Part shown: positions 1 through 7,884 of the stretch, piece after piece
Numbering within the stretch: position 1 is the stretch's first letter
Layout of the letters: each line of letters starts with the position of its first letter
Source of the DNA: an uncultured Erysipelotrichaceae bacterium
Lineage (GTDB): Bacteria; Bacillota_I; Bacilli_A; RFN20; CAG-826
Direction of reading: 5' to 3'
DNA: 45,270 bases
NCBI GenBank assembly: GCA_902802905.1
Contig: CADCNT010000004.1
Location: forward strand, 77,073 to 122,342
Position numbers and translations under genes: made by a program
The notes under the pieces: model-generated
The model's database searches: none
What the model saw: the letters and a program-made list of their open reading frames with translations, nothing else
Told to the model about the DNA's origin: nothing

Positions 1-443
1 TTTCTAACAAATTCATTATTAAGCCAACTTCTTAACTCACTATACATGTAATCACCAGGTATGGCTTTTTTAAAAAGTCCCAATCTAGTTTCTTTAACGG
101 AATCATGATAACGATGAAGATCAATAATATGACGGCATCTAAGTAAGTAGACATCGCGGTAGCAGTGAATAATTGACCATTGTATTGGTTCACATTTAAA
201 CCAATATGCATCACCATCATAAATTTTAGTTAAATCATTAAATACATATCTTTTGTCATAAGGGTGAGCGTTAATTTTAACAAAATACTCGCCATTAAGT
301 GTGTAATAACCATTGCTACTTTTCGTTGTTTCATGGCTATCTAATCTTTTAAGTAAATTTGCATCCGTAACTAATGTTTGAGGATACAAACCAAATGTAA
401 CGGTTTTCTTATCATTCGATAAAACTGGCCTAATATTTCCCAT
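1..443 (-). CDS. Partial DUF6273-like protein (N-terminal 147 codons, cut by window edge)
   Basis: An open frame runs without a stop from an ATG at 443 to the left edge, so the gene continues outside the window. The start is preceded by an AAAAGG ribosome site 8-10 nt upstream. The translation has the pattern I associate with DUF6273-type domains: an early TVTFGLYPQT, then NGYYTLNGEYFVK, YWFKCEPIQWSI, and near the edge LRSWLNNEFV. These domains are common in uncultured Firmicutes surface or signalling proteins. No signal peptide is visible and the function is unknown. The family assignment is from memory of the motif pattern and is moderately sure; that this is a real coding frame is surer. 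Confidence 0.7.
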   Translation of the reverse strand, partial: MGNIRPVLSNDKKTVTFGLYPQTLVTDANLLKRLDSHETTKSSNGYYTLNGEYFVKINAHPYDKRYVFNDLTKIYDGDAYWFKCEPIQWSIIHCYRDVYLLRCRHIIDLHRYHDSVKETRLGLFKKAIPGDYMYSELRSWLNNEFVR

Positions 444-517
444 AATATATACCTTTTTTATTATTCTACCATTGTTATTTAATAACAAAAAACAGAATAA
501 TGATTTTTTTATAAAGG

Positions 518-544
518 TAAAGAAAAAGCCGTGTGGAAACGGCT
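518..544 (-). terminator. Intrinsic terminator of cysK
   Basis: On the minus strand AGCCGT and ACGGCT form a 6-bp stem (527-544) with a 6-nt loop. It is followed by TTTTTCTTT and lies just after the cysK stop at 551. Confidence 0.8.
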
Positions 545-550
545 CATTCT

Positions 551-1480
551 CTATTCTGCAAACATTGCTGTTGATAAATATCTTTCGCCTGTATCAGGGA
601 ATAAAGCAACAATATTTTTTCCTTTATTCTCAGGACGCTGCGCTAATTTAATAGCGGCAGCTAATGCAGCTCCCGAAGAAATACCAACAAGCAATCCTTC
701 GCTTCTAGCGGATGTTCTTCCCATTTCAAATGCTTCTTCATTTTCAATGGTGATGATTTCATCATAGATGGTTGTGTCTAAGGTATCTGGAACAAAGCCA
801 GCGCCAATTCCTTGAATCTTATGTGGACCTGGTGTCCCTTTAGATAAGACTGGTGAAGTAGCTGGTTCTACCGCCACAACTTTAATTGATGGTTTTCTTT
901 CTTTTAAATATTTGCCTGTACCTGATACAGTTCCGCCTGTACCTACACCTGCTACAAAATAGTCAATGTTGCCCATCATATCTTTATAGATTTCTGGGCC
1001 TGTTGTTTCATAATGGATTTTTGGGTTAGCCATATTGGTGAATTGAGAAGGAATAAATGAATTTGGAATCTCTTTAGCTAATTCGCTTGCTTTAGCTATT
1101 GCCCCTTTCATTCCTTTAGCGCCTTCCGTTAACACTAATTCAGCTCCATATGCTTTCATTAAGTTACGTCTTTCAATTGACATAGTATCAGGCATAACAA
1201 TAATGATTCTTAACCCTTTAGAGGCTGCCACCATTGATAGACCAATACCAGTGTTACCACTAGTAGGTTCAATAAGAACAGTATCTTTATTGATTAAACC
1301 TTTTCTTTCAGCATCTTCAATCATTGCTTTAGCAATACGATCTTTAACACTCCCTCCTGGGTTAAAGAATTCAACTTTAGCAAATATTTTTGCTTCTAAA
1401 TTGAATTTGCTTTCAATATTTTTGAGTTCCACGATTGGTGTATTACCAACAGTGTCAATAATTCTTGCAAACGCTCCCAT
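551..1480 (-). CDS. cysK: Cysteine synthase A (O-acetylserine sulfhydrylase)
   Basis: PLP-dependent enzyme making L-cysteine from O-acetylserine and sulfide in the cytoplasm. At 309 aa it has the usual length. The Schiff-base lysine is K46 in NPGGSVKDR. The substrate loop is SGNTG (74-78), and the phosphate-binding glycine loop is GVGTGGTVSG (178-187). Near the end, VGISSGAALAAA carries the serine that contacts the pyridine nitrogen. The ATG at 1480 has a good AAAGGGGAG ribosome site. It is a single-gene unit: the nusG terminator lies upstream and its own terminator follows. Serine acetyltransferase (cysE) is not in the window. A TTGACA box lies upstream (around 1530-1535) but I could not place a convincing -10. 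Confidence 0.96.
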   Translation of the reverse strand: MGAFARIIDTVGNTPIVELKNIESKFNLEAKIFAKVEFFNPGGSVKDRIAKAMIEDAERKGLINKDTVLIEPTSGNTGIGLSMVAASKGLRIIIVMPDTMSIERRNLMKAYGAELVLTEGAKGMKGAIAKASELAKEIPNSFIPSQFTNMANPKIHYETTGPEIYKDMMGNIDYFVAGVGTGGTVSGTGKYLKERKPSIKVVAVEPATSPVLSKGTPGPHKIQGIGAGFVPDTLDTTIYDEIITIENEEAFEMGRTSARSEGLLVGISSGAALAAAIKLAQRPENKGKNIVALFPDTGERYLSTAMFAE

Positions 1481-1557
1481 AATTAGAATCTCCCCTTTTT
1501 ATAGCAATATTTTTTATATTTATAAGGTATATGTCAAACGAGACGATAATTTTTTTG

Positions 1558-1614
1558 CTTGCCACGTATTGTTGTGGTGGCATTATTGCTTTCCACAGTG
1601 TGGCAAGTTTTTTT
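1558..1614 (+). terminator. Orphan plus-strand terminator-like hairpin
   Basis: CTTGCCAC (1558-1565) pairs with GTGGCAAG (1600-1607). A nested TGTGG/CCACA (1573-1577, 1593-1597) sits inside, and seven T follow on the plus strand. No plus-strand gene precedes it. It may end antisense or small-RNA transcription running towards nusG. Confidence 0.45.
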
Positions 1615-1625
1615 ATAAAATAAAA

Positions 1626-1645
1626 AGGACCAAATTCATGGTCCT
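1626..1645 (-). terminator. Intrinsic terminator of rpmG-secE-nusG
   Basis: AGGACC/GGTCCT form a 6-bp stem with an 8-nt loop, followed on the minus strand by TTTTTATTTTAT. It lies 17 nt after the nusG stop. Confidence 0.85.
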
Positions 1646-1661
1646 AATTAAGCAAATGATT

Positions 1662-2285
1662 TTAGATTTTATCAATTTCAGAGAAATCGACTTCAACCTT
1701 GGTGGTTCTACCAAAGAACACTGTTTCAAGTTCAACAGCACCTGTTTCACGATTGATAGAAACGATTCTACCTTCTGTACCTTCAAGTGTGCCGTGGATA
1801 ACCTTGACATAATCACCTTCAGAGTAACGGTCGTACATGGATTCATCCACCATACCCATTCTCTTAAGGACTGGTTCGATTTGTTCTCTTGGCACTGGGA
1901 ATGGTTTTGTACCTTTACCAGCGGATCCAACGAAACCGGTAACACCTGGAGTGTTTCTAACAACATACCAAGCATAGTCAGTCATAATCATTTCTACAAA
2001 GACATAACCTGGATATAAGTTCTTCATTCTGGTTTTGCCAGTTGGAAGACCGTCTTTCATCACAGGAACTTCTTGTTCGACAACGACAATACGGAAGATT
2101 AAATCTTCTAAACCCATGGATTCAACACGTTTTTGTAAGTTGTAAGCAACTTTCTTTTCGTGTGTGGAGTATGTTGAGACAACATACCAAGCTTTATCAC
2201 CAAGCTTTACTTCTTTATTCGCTTGTTGCGATTCATCAGCAATATCAGTATTGGTATCGGAGAACGCGGTCTTGCTATCTACCAT
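1662..2285 (-). CDS. nusG: Transcription termination/antitermination factor NusG
   Basis: RNA-polymerase-binding elongation factor. I chose the ATG at 2285 (207 aa) and not the in-frame ATG at 2309, because AAGGGGGT ends about 9 nt before it and the longer form would start inside secE. The first 25 or so residues are an acidic, variable tail. An NGN domain follows, with KAWYVVSTYSTHEKKVA, LYPGYVFVEM, WYVVRNTPGVTGFVG and a closing PREQIEPVLKRM. A C-terminal KOW domain contains GDYVKVIHGTLEGTEGRI. Gene order rpmG-secE-nusG is the conserved bacterial order. The stop of secE lies 1 nt before this start, so the two are probably translationally coupled. Confidence 0.96.
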   Translation of the reverse strand: MVDSKTAFSDTNTDIADESQQANKEVKLGDKAWYVVSTYSTHEKKVAYNLQKRVESMGLEDLIFRIVVVEQEVPVMKDGLPTGKTRMKNLYPGYVFVEMIMTDYAWYVVRNTPGVTGFVGSAGKGTKPFPVPREQIEPVLKRMGMVDESMYDRYSEGDYVKVIHGTLEGTEGRIVSINRETGAVELETVFFGRTTKVEVDFSEIDKI

Positions 2286-2286
2286 C

Positions 2287-2484
2287 TTATAATACCCCCT
2301 TAAATGCATCGGTTAAGATATCAATTAATTTCTTACCTGCAATATCTTCAGCGAAAAGTAATAAACCTGTAATAGCAGCGATGATAATAACAACAATGAT
2401 TGCTGGAATTAAGACATCTCTTTTAGGCCATCTTACTCTTTTGGCTTCTTTGCCAACGCCTGCTAAATATTTACCTAGTCCCAT
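2287..2484 (-). CDS. secE: Preprotein translocase subunit SecE
   Basis: Small essential clamp subunit of the SecYEG protein channel. At 65 aa it is the short single-helix Gram-positive form. A basic cytoplasmic amphipathic segment contains the conserved KRVRWPKRD (about residues 15-23). One transmembrane helix, VLIPAIIVVIIIAAITGLLLF, follows, and then a short outer tail. The ATG at 2484 is preceded by AGGAGG. It lies between rpmG and nusG, the conserved context. Confidence 0.95.
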   Translation of the reverse strand: MGLGKYLAGVGKEAKRVRWPKRDVLIPAIIVVIIIAAITGLLLFAEDIAGKKLIDILTDAFKGVL

Positions 2485-2498
2485 AAATATGAAACCTC

Positions 2499-2645
2499 CT
2501 ATTTACTAGCTTTATGAAGAGTTTGCTTGTTGCATTTCTTGCAAAACTTCATAAGTTCTAATTTTTTACCACTCTCTTTATTGATCGTGGTCACGTAATT
2601 TCTGGAGAGGCATTCGGAGCAAATCAAAATCACTTTTTCTCTCAT
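2499..2645 (-). CDS. rpmG: 50S ribosomal protein L33
   Basis: A 48-aa frame, short but clear: [19 protein letters not shown], then [13 protein letters not shown] and a basic end. Four cysteines in two CxxC pairs (CSEC, CKKC) mark the zinc-binding form of L33. The ATG at 2645 follows GGGAGG with good spacing, and the stop is TAG at 2499-2501. It is the first gene of rpmG-secE-nusG and has its own well-formed promoter upstream. Confidence 0.93.
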   Translation of the reverse strand: MREKVILICSECLSRNYVTTINKESGKKLELMKFCKKCNKQTLHKASK

Positions 2646-2677
2646 CTTGACCTCCCTATGAAATTAACAGTGTACAT

Positions 2678-2706
2678 ACTATATCACTGGATATTTTTGC
2701 TGTAAA
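2678..2706 (-). promoter_or_regulatory. Promoter of rpmG-secE-nusG
   Basis: TTTACA (2701-2706), a 17-nt spacer, then TATAGT (2678-2683). The -35 box directly abuts the U-tract of the preceding operon's terminator. Confidence 0.8.
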
Positions 2707-2710
2707 CAAC

Positions 2711-2731
2711 AAAAAAACCTGAATTCAGGTT
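2711..2731 (-). terminator. Terminator of the smpB-folC-ECF operon
   Basis: A perfect palindrome, AACCTGAATTCAGGTT (2716-2731), is followed by seven T on the minus strand. It lies about 35 nt after the stop of the last gene. Confidence 0.75.
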
Positions 2732-2765
2732 CTTTTATATATAAAACTATATGTTTGAAGGTTAA

Positions 2766-3245
2766 TTATTTAATAACCTTTTGATTCTTTAACATATAAA
2801 GAACAGAAATCGCAGTGGCGCCCACTAAAGCAACGACAGTAGCGATAATAATAATTGTGGATTGGTCCAATTTCTTCTTTTCCGCTTTCACTTTTTGAGT
2901 GTTTGGATAGTAACGGGTGACCAAATATTTTACGATCTCACCGATTGTGTAATCTGGCTCTCTTTGATCCGGAATTTTATTCACAATTTCTCTATCAGTC
3001 TTGCTTAAAGAAGAATATTTTCCATACATTTCTTGATAAGCGTTATAAGAAATATCGCAGACTGAAGGATTGTTCAAACGGAAGTCATTTTCCCAATAAT
3101 CGATGAATTGATCACTCTCAGATGAACGGTAAATATTGGAAATTATTGGACTTTTGCACTCAAAAACTGGAGTTTTGACGGTATTTTTGCTCGAAAACCC
3201 AGTTAATAATGGTATCGCTAATAATAAGGCAAATAATTTACGCAT
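2766..3245 (-). CDS. Secreted surface protein with C-terminal membrane anchor, function unknown
   Basis: 159 aa. An N-terminal signal peptide (MRKLFALLLAIPLLTGF) has no Cys lipobox. The outer domain has C63, LSKTDREIV (80-88) and TIGEIVKYL (100-108). A transmembrane helix at about 129-151 and a short basic tail close the protein, so it is predicted to sit on the outer face held by its C-terminus. The start overlaps the end of the ECF S-component gene by 8 nt and has a GAGGGG ribosome site, so it belongs to that operon. The C63 / LSxxD / TIGE / KY pattern recurs at the end of the large protein at 17104-19320. I recognise no enzyme family. Confidence 0.75.
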   Translation of the reverse strand: MRKLFALLLAIPLLTGFSSKNTVKTPVFECKSPIISNIYRSSESDQFIDYWENDFRLNNPSVCDISYNAYQEMYGKYSSLSKTDREIVNKIPDQREPDYTIGEIVKYLVTRYYPNTQKVKAEKKKLDQSTIIIIATVVALVGATAISVLYMLKNQKVIK

Positions 3246-4017
3246 GGACCCCTCTTTGTTTAATCAATTTATTTGATAAATACATTATATATGAAACCAA
3301 GAAAGTATTTAATGGGATATTAAAGAAAGCGACAATGATTTGGGAGATCAAAATCACATAAAAAGTAGAGCTAGAAAACGCCCAAGTTTTCATTGCCACT
3401 CCAAAAGCCACCATGATAGTCATTTCAATCACAAAACAAGCAAAGCCAATGTTAATTACTGGGATATCAATCTCTTTCTTTTTAAAGGATTTTGAAGTAA
3501 AAATCTGCGCTAGAACAGTAACTACTAGTAGGGTAAAAGAAATAACTGGAATTAAAATTCTATATAAAGTTGACAAGTTGATGTTGTAATCAAGTGATAC
3601 AAATAACACCAATCCTATGAGCAATATAGAGAATGTACCAATTTCTATTCCGAGCAGCAGCTTCTCGTTTTTAACCACTTTAAATAGTTTATAGATGTAA
3701 TAAGATGCAAAGCCTAATAAAGCATAGATAAATGTGATTTGGAAAAATGGAGCGGTACCAAATAGTTTAGGATCAAAAATATAGAAACCAACAATATCGC
3801 TAGCGGCACCAACAAGCAACCCAAACCATGGTCCAAGTAATATAGATGAGAATATGATTAACGCTGGCCCTCCAAAGGAGATTCTCACAAAAGGAAGTAC
3901 TGGGATATAGTTAATGGCGAATATCTTTTGAAATAAAGCGATAAGGACAATAAAAATACCCGCTAGTGAGATTTTTTGAATAATGGATAAGTTGTATATT
4001 CTTTTAAATCTTGCCAT
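3238..4017 (-). CDS. ECF transporter S component, probably folate-type (FolT-like)
   Basis: Membrane substrate-binding subunit of an energy-coupling-factor vitamin importer. I chose the ATG at 4017 (259 aa, MARFKRIYNLSIIQK), which overlaps the last codons of folC. About six hydrophobic helices are visible. The S-component hallmark region is FGGPALIIFSSILLGPWFG followed by VGAASDIVGFYIF, where the group wraps its vitamin. Position right after folC points to folate as the substrate; that is inferred from context. The shared EcfA/A'/T module is not in the window. A helix-rich middle (about 120-175) makes it longer than minimal S components. Confidence 0.82.
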   Translation of the reverse strand: MARFKRIYNLSIIQKISLAGIFIVLIALFQKIFAINYIPVLPFVRISFGGPALIIFSSILLGPWFGLLVGAASDIVGFYIFDPKLFGTAPFFQITFIYALLGFASYYIYKLFKVVKNEKLLLGIEIGTFSILLIGLVLFVSLDYNINLSTLYRILIPVISFTLLVVTVLAQIFTSKSFKKKEIDIPVINIGFACFVIEMTIMVAFGVAMKTWAFSSSTFYVILISQIIVAFFNIPLNTFLVSYIMYLSNKLIKQRGVHA

Positions 4018-5224
4018 CTTTAATCTCTTGATACACCAAATTAGCAAATGCTAAAGAACCAGTCACAAGGATGATATCTTCTGGGAATTGTTCTTTTAAT
4101 TCTTTTATTAAAGCAATATGATCAGCGACAAATTTATAATCTTCTAGATATAAGAAGTATTCTGATTCTTCTCTAGCTCTAACATGGTCAAATGTTGTAA
4201 GTATGACTGTTCCTAATAAGCCAATCTCAGGGAGCATAGATGTAATGTTCTTATCTTTAAAAGAAGCAAAAACAACATGAACTGTTTTTTCTGGAAAAGC
4301 ATTTTCAACATCTGCTCTTAACTTTTTAATCGCATCAGGATTATGAGCCCCATCCAACACTAGTGTTGGATTACCTTCAATGATTTCAAATCTAGATGAT
4401 AATTTATCTTGATAAAGTCCTTCTTTAGCTTCTTCTACACTAACAGGATATTCGTTAGCGAGAATATTAATTGCCTCTAATGCGATAGCGGCGTCATGAA
4501 CACTAGTTAATGATTTGCTCTTAATTTTTAAATCACCAAATGGACGATAGTTAAATTCATATCCACTATCGGTGAGCTTTTCGTTATGGAAATGATCGAC
4601 TTTATAAATTTTTGAATCGCAGTCTTTTACTTTAGAAATGATGACTTCTAAAGCATCACCTTCAATCTCTCCAATAAGGACAGGTACTTTTTCTTTAATT
4701 ATTCCAGCTTTATGCAAAGCAATCTCACTAATAGAGACACCTAAGAAATTAGTGTGTTCACTAGTGATATTAGTAATGATTGAAAGAATTGGAGTAAAAA
4801 CATTTGTGGCGTCCACTTCTCCACCCATTCCGCATTCTATAACTGCGATATCTACTTTCTCATCTAAAAAATGTTTTAAAGCGATAAATGTAGTAATTTC
4901 AAATGATGATAATTCAAATTTATCAAAGAACTTTTTATAATCCTTAAATATCTTCTCCACTGCTTCTAAAGATATATCTTTATTATTCACTTTAATCATG
5001 TCTAGAAGCGAGTTTTGAGCTGGGGAGATAAATAGTCCAACTTTTCTTTTAGAGGCGATATAGACGTTATTTATGTAATTGCAAGTGCTGCCTTTACCAT
5101 TTGTCCCCGCTACATGAATAGATGGGATATCATAATGAAAACCAACTTTCTTTAAGAAAGCGTCAAAATTATCTCTTTGATAATCATCTCTTTTATAGGA
5201 AGTAATTTCTTCTAACACTGACAT
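4004..5224 (-). CDS. folC: Bifunctional folylpolyglutamate/dihydrofolate synthase
   Basis: Cytoplasmic ligase that adds glutamate to (dihydro)folates using ATP. 406 aa, normal length. The P-loop is IHVAGTNGKGSTCNYI (about 37-52). The Mur-ligase-like core has VIECGMGGEVDATN with its catalytic acidic residues and TNITSEHTNFLG. The C-terminal domain contains LVLDGAHNPDAIK. The ATG at 5224 follows AAAAGGA and lies 1 nt after the smpB stop. Overlap with the ECF S component suggests a folate salvage and retention unit: import followed by polyglutamylation. Confidence 0.95.
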   Translation of the reverse strand: MSVLEEITSYKRDDYQRDNFDAFLKKVGFHYDIPSIHVAGTNGKGSTCNYINNVYIASKRKVGLFISPAQNSLLDMIKVNNKDISLEAVEKIFKDYKKFFDKFELSSFEITTFIALKHFLDEKVDIAVIECGMGGEVDATNVFTPILSIITNITSEHTNFLGVSISEIALHKAGIIKEKVPVLIGEIEGDALEVIISKVKDCDSKIYKVDHFHNEKLTDSGYEFNYRPFGDLKIKSKSLTSVHDAAIALEAINILANEYPVSVEEAKEGLYQDKLSSRFEIIEGNPTLVLDGAHNPDAIKKLRADVENAFPEKTVHVVFASFKDKNITSMLPEIGLLGTVILTTFDHVRAREESEYFLYLEDYKFVADHIALIKELKEQFPEDIILVTGSLAFANLVYQEIKDGKI

Positions 5225-5225
5225 C

Positions 5226-5675
5226 TTAATAGTCCTTTTCTAATTCTCTTTGAATATCTCTTTCTTTGATGGTTTCACGTTTATCATAGTTATGTTTACC
5301 TTTTGCTAAGGCAATCTCTACTTTTGCCATCCCTTTAGAGAAATATATCTTTGTAGGCACAACGGTAAATCCTGCTGTTTTAATCTTTTGGGCTAACCAT
5401 CTTATTTCGTGTTTATGTAATAAAAGTTTTCTACTTCTTAAAGGATCGTGGTTAAAAAGATTACCATGGTCATAAGGCTTGATATACATATTAATGATTT
5501 CTGCTTGCTCGTTTCTAATCACGATATATGAATCATTAATTGTCGCTCCATTAACTCTTAAAGATTTGATTTCTGTACCTTTAAGTTCAATACCAGCTTC
5601 CAAAAAATCAGATAAGAAATAATTGAAATGTGCCTTTTTATTAGAGGCGATGATTTTAATCCCTGTGTTTTTCAT
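5226..5675 (-). CDS. smpB: SsrA-binding protein SmpB
   Basis: tmRNA-binding protein for rescue of stalled ribosomes. 149 aa, typical. Conserved blocks are NKKAHFNYFLSDFLEAGI, LKGTEIKSLRVNGATINDSY, the HDPLRSRKLLLHKHEI segment and the KVEIALAKGKHNYDKRETIK tail, which folds into a helix in the decoding centre. The ATG at 5675 follows AGGAG and lies inside the last 20 nt of the upstream membrane-protein gene. tmRNA itself (ssrA) is not in the window. Confidence 0.96.
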   Translation of the reverse strand: MKNTGIKIIASNKKAHFNYFLSDFLEAGIELKGTEIKSLRVNGATINDSYIVIRNEQAEIINMYIKPYDHGNLFNHDPLRSRKLLLHKHEIRWLAQKIKTAGFTVVPTKIYFSKGMAKVEIALAKGKHNYDKRETIKERDIQRELEKDY

Positions 5676-7746
5676 TGATAACTCCTAAGCGGTCAATAAC
5701 CACGTCTCTTTTTAAGTCGTATACAGCAAGAGAATTGTAATGGGCAATAAACTCTTTTTGATCCTTGAAAGGCACGAAATAAGAGAATAAGAAGAACACC
5801 ATTACAGCGATAATTTCATAAACAATTAAAGTAAGTGGATTGGAATAAATATCCATCTTGTTAGCTAAGAAATAAGTGGCGAAAGTGAGAATTGAAATTC
5901 CCAAAATACCCATGAATGAATTTTTACTCATACCAAGTAAGGTATAGGAATAGTCTTTAAATGTTTGACGTTTACCAACACCAAAGAATATGCATTCACC
6001 AATTAAGACAATCGCCATAATAATGAAATATACCCATTTAGAATTCTCCATCATCTCCAAGTCGTTTTGATAATAACGAACAATTAAGAAAGAAAACGCT
6101 CCAGCGATAAGTAAGAAATTGAAAATGCTAATGAGAATAAATTTCTTTCTTGTGTTTCTAATTGATAAACAAGATGTAATAAACGGCAAAGTTAGTCCCG
6201 CTAAGAAAAGGACCACCATTGAATTAAGAATTAAGTAACGGAAGAATTCATGATCTCTAAACATACTGAAAGCAAATAAAGGAACAAGGCTAACCGTTAA
6301 GCCCATAAATATTTTGCCTAAGGATTGACAGATAAGATTTGGTTTTAAAATTTCTGGTTTTTCAATCTTTAAAGTGTCGTCACCAAGAGAAGGACGAATT
6401 GTGTGTTTCCATTTATTTACTACTGGTAAGAAGAAGCCAACTCCAATCACAATACCTAGTGAATTAGGGTTGAACAAGAATATACTTTCCATTGAACCAT
6501 AAACAAGTAAAGACACGCCAATTAGTGCAAAAAGGATAGCAAAGCGCACCTCTTTTTTAATTAAGCGGATAAGGCAATAGAAATAATAAATGATAAAGGC
6601 AGAGTAAAAAAGAACACCAACAATGCCAAAATTCATTAACACTTGCATATAGCCACTATGAGCGGACAATGTGCCATAATCAGCTCCACCTGCTAAATAG
6701 AAGAAAGAACCAATTATATAGTTCGAATTCCTAAAGCCATAACCAAAAACTAAAGCTAAGGGATTATATGGTACAAAGTTGATAATACTTTCCCAAATAA
6801 ATGTACGATGTGAGAAGTTTTTATAATTTGCATTACTTAATGAGTTATAAACAGCTTTAAAGAAGTTGGATAAACTGCCTAATTCATATTTAAGAGAAGA
6901 GGCAAATAAAAGAATAAAGCCCACAACGATAAATAAGTAAATTGCTAAGAATACAAAGCCGCGCTTTTTCTTCTTGGCCATAGTGATAATAATTTCAATT
7001 AAGAAATAGCTCACTAAAACAATAAGAGAAACAATAATTGAAGTGATTGATGCACTGAATAAAATCATTATTTCAAAGAAAAGTAGTGAGATATAGGAAT
7101 AAACATTCTTTTTGAAATAGTTAAGACCAATACTCGCTAGCATGCCTAACAAAAGAATTCCACAGAACATATTTGTGTTCCAATAGATGGACACTAATTC
7201 TTTGGTATCTAGTGGCATGGATAAGTTATAAATAATCTTATCAATCTCGGCAACAAGAGAATAAATGCAGGAAAAATGACAAACAACTGTAACAATTATA
7301 AATACCACTATTAACTTTCTAATTGATGGGTAATTCTTATTAAAGAAGAAAAGTGAGGCATATAAAGTAAAGATAAACACTACTAGAGATAACATCTGTG
7401 TAGTTTTATCCCAAGAATTTAAAACATAATCAAATGTTCTAGTTCCATCAGCGTTAGAAAAATGGATATCAGTAAATGAATAGATAGCAATTATTCCACC
7501 CACTAAAGCGATAGTGATAACCGCAAAAAGCAAATAGTCTAATGAGGCGTGATTCTTAACATGCTCAATAACAAAATAGGAGACATAGCCTAATATAGCC
7601 ATGGAGAAAAGCAAGAAAAACAATGTGTTATTTAATCCGCTATGCACGTTGCTTGATAAGAAAGCAACGTTCTCCAACAATAAACAACTCGCAGCAATTG
7701 CGAGCCAAAATAATATATTAGACAATGTAAATTTCAATTTACCCAT
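5656..7746 (-). CDS. Large O-antigen ligase/polymerase-like membrane protein
   Basis: 696 aa with more than a dozen hydrophobic helices. The middle holds the Wzy_C/WaaL-type hallmark: HRTFIWES (313-320), a Tyr/Asn-rich outer loop, then AHSGYMQVLMNFGIVG (362-377). That fits an enzyme joining or polymerising undecaprenyl-linked glycans outside the membrane. The C-terminal third (about 465-670) adds further helices beyond a typical ligase. Partner glycan genes are not adjacent, but a phosphoglycosyl transferase lies at 40.7 kb. The gene heads an operon with smpB, folC, an ECF S component and a surface protein. There is no ribosome site before the ATG and the -10 box is only 9 nt away, so the mRNA looks leaderless. 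Confidence 0.8.
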   Translation of the reverse strand: MGKLKFTLSNILFWLAIAASCLLLENVAFLSSNVHSGLNNTLFFLLFSMAILGYVSYFVIEHVKNHASLDYLLFAVITIALVGGIIAIYSFTDIHFSNADGTRTFDYVLNSWDKTTQMLSLVVFIFTLYASLFFFNKNYPSIRKLIVVFIIVTVVCHFSCIYSLVAEIDKIIYNLSMPLDTKELVSIYWNTNMFCGILLLGMLASIGLNYFKKNVYSYISLLFFEIMILFSASITSIIVSLIVLVSYFLIEIIITMAKKKKRGFVFLAIYLFIVVGFILLFASSLKYELGSLSNFFKAVYNSLSNANYKNFSHRTFIWESIINFVPYNPLALVFGYGFRNSNYIIGSFFYLAGGADYGTLSAHSGYMQVLMNFGIVGVLFYSAFIIYYFYCLIRLIKKEVRFAILFALIGVSLLVYGSMESIFLFNPNSLGIVIGVGFFLPVVNKWKHTIRPSLGDDTLKIEKPEILKPNLICQSLGKIFMGLTVSLVPLFAFSMFRDHEFFRYLILNSMVVLFLAGLTLPFITSCLSIRNTRKKFILISIFNFLLIAGAFSFLIVRYYQNDLEMMENSKWVYFIIMAIVLIGECIFFGVGKRQTFKDYSYTLLGMSKNSFMGILGISILTFATYFLANKMDIYSNPLTLIVYEIIAVMVFFLFSYFVPFKDQKEFIAHYNSLAVYDLKRDVVIDRLGVINEKHRD

Positions 7747-7755
7747 TTGAATATG

Positions 7756-7784
7756 ATTATAGTGATATAAGCTCTAATTGTCTA
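7756..7784 (-). promoter_or_regulatory. Promoter of the membrane protein-smpB-folC operon
   Basis: TAGACA (7779-7784), 17 nt, TATAAT (7756-7761). The predicted start point falls within about 2-4 nt of the ATG at 7746, leaving no room for a ribosome site. Confidence 0.75.
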
Positions 7785-7835
7785 ATTATTCTAAAAATAA
7801 TTGTCATATTAGTTAATTTGAGTCGTAAAACAAAC

Positions 7836-7865
7836 AAAAAGAAGCGCCAAGGGGGGAGCGCTTCT
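7836..7865 (-). terminator. Terminator of the CarD-like gene
   Basis: AGAAGCGC/GCGCTTCT form an 8-bp stem (7840-7847 with 7858-7865), with TTTTTG after it on the minus strand. It lies about 20 nt past the stop at 7885. Confidence 0.88.
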
Positions 7866-7884
7866 AACTCGGGAGAGATATAGT

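Noticed and set aside
1203-2018. 271-aa plus-strand frame across cysK and nusG
   Set aside because: It is antisense to two certain genes, with no homology or ribosome site. The same reasoning removes the other nested frames, including several of 80-150 codons.
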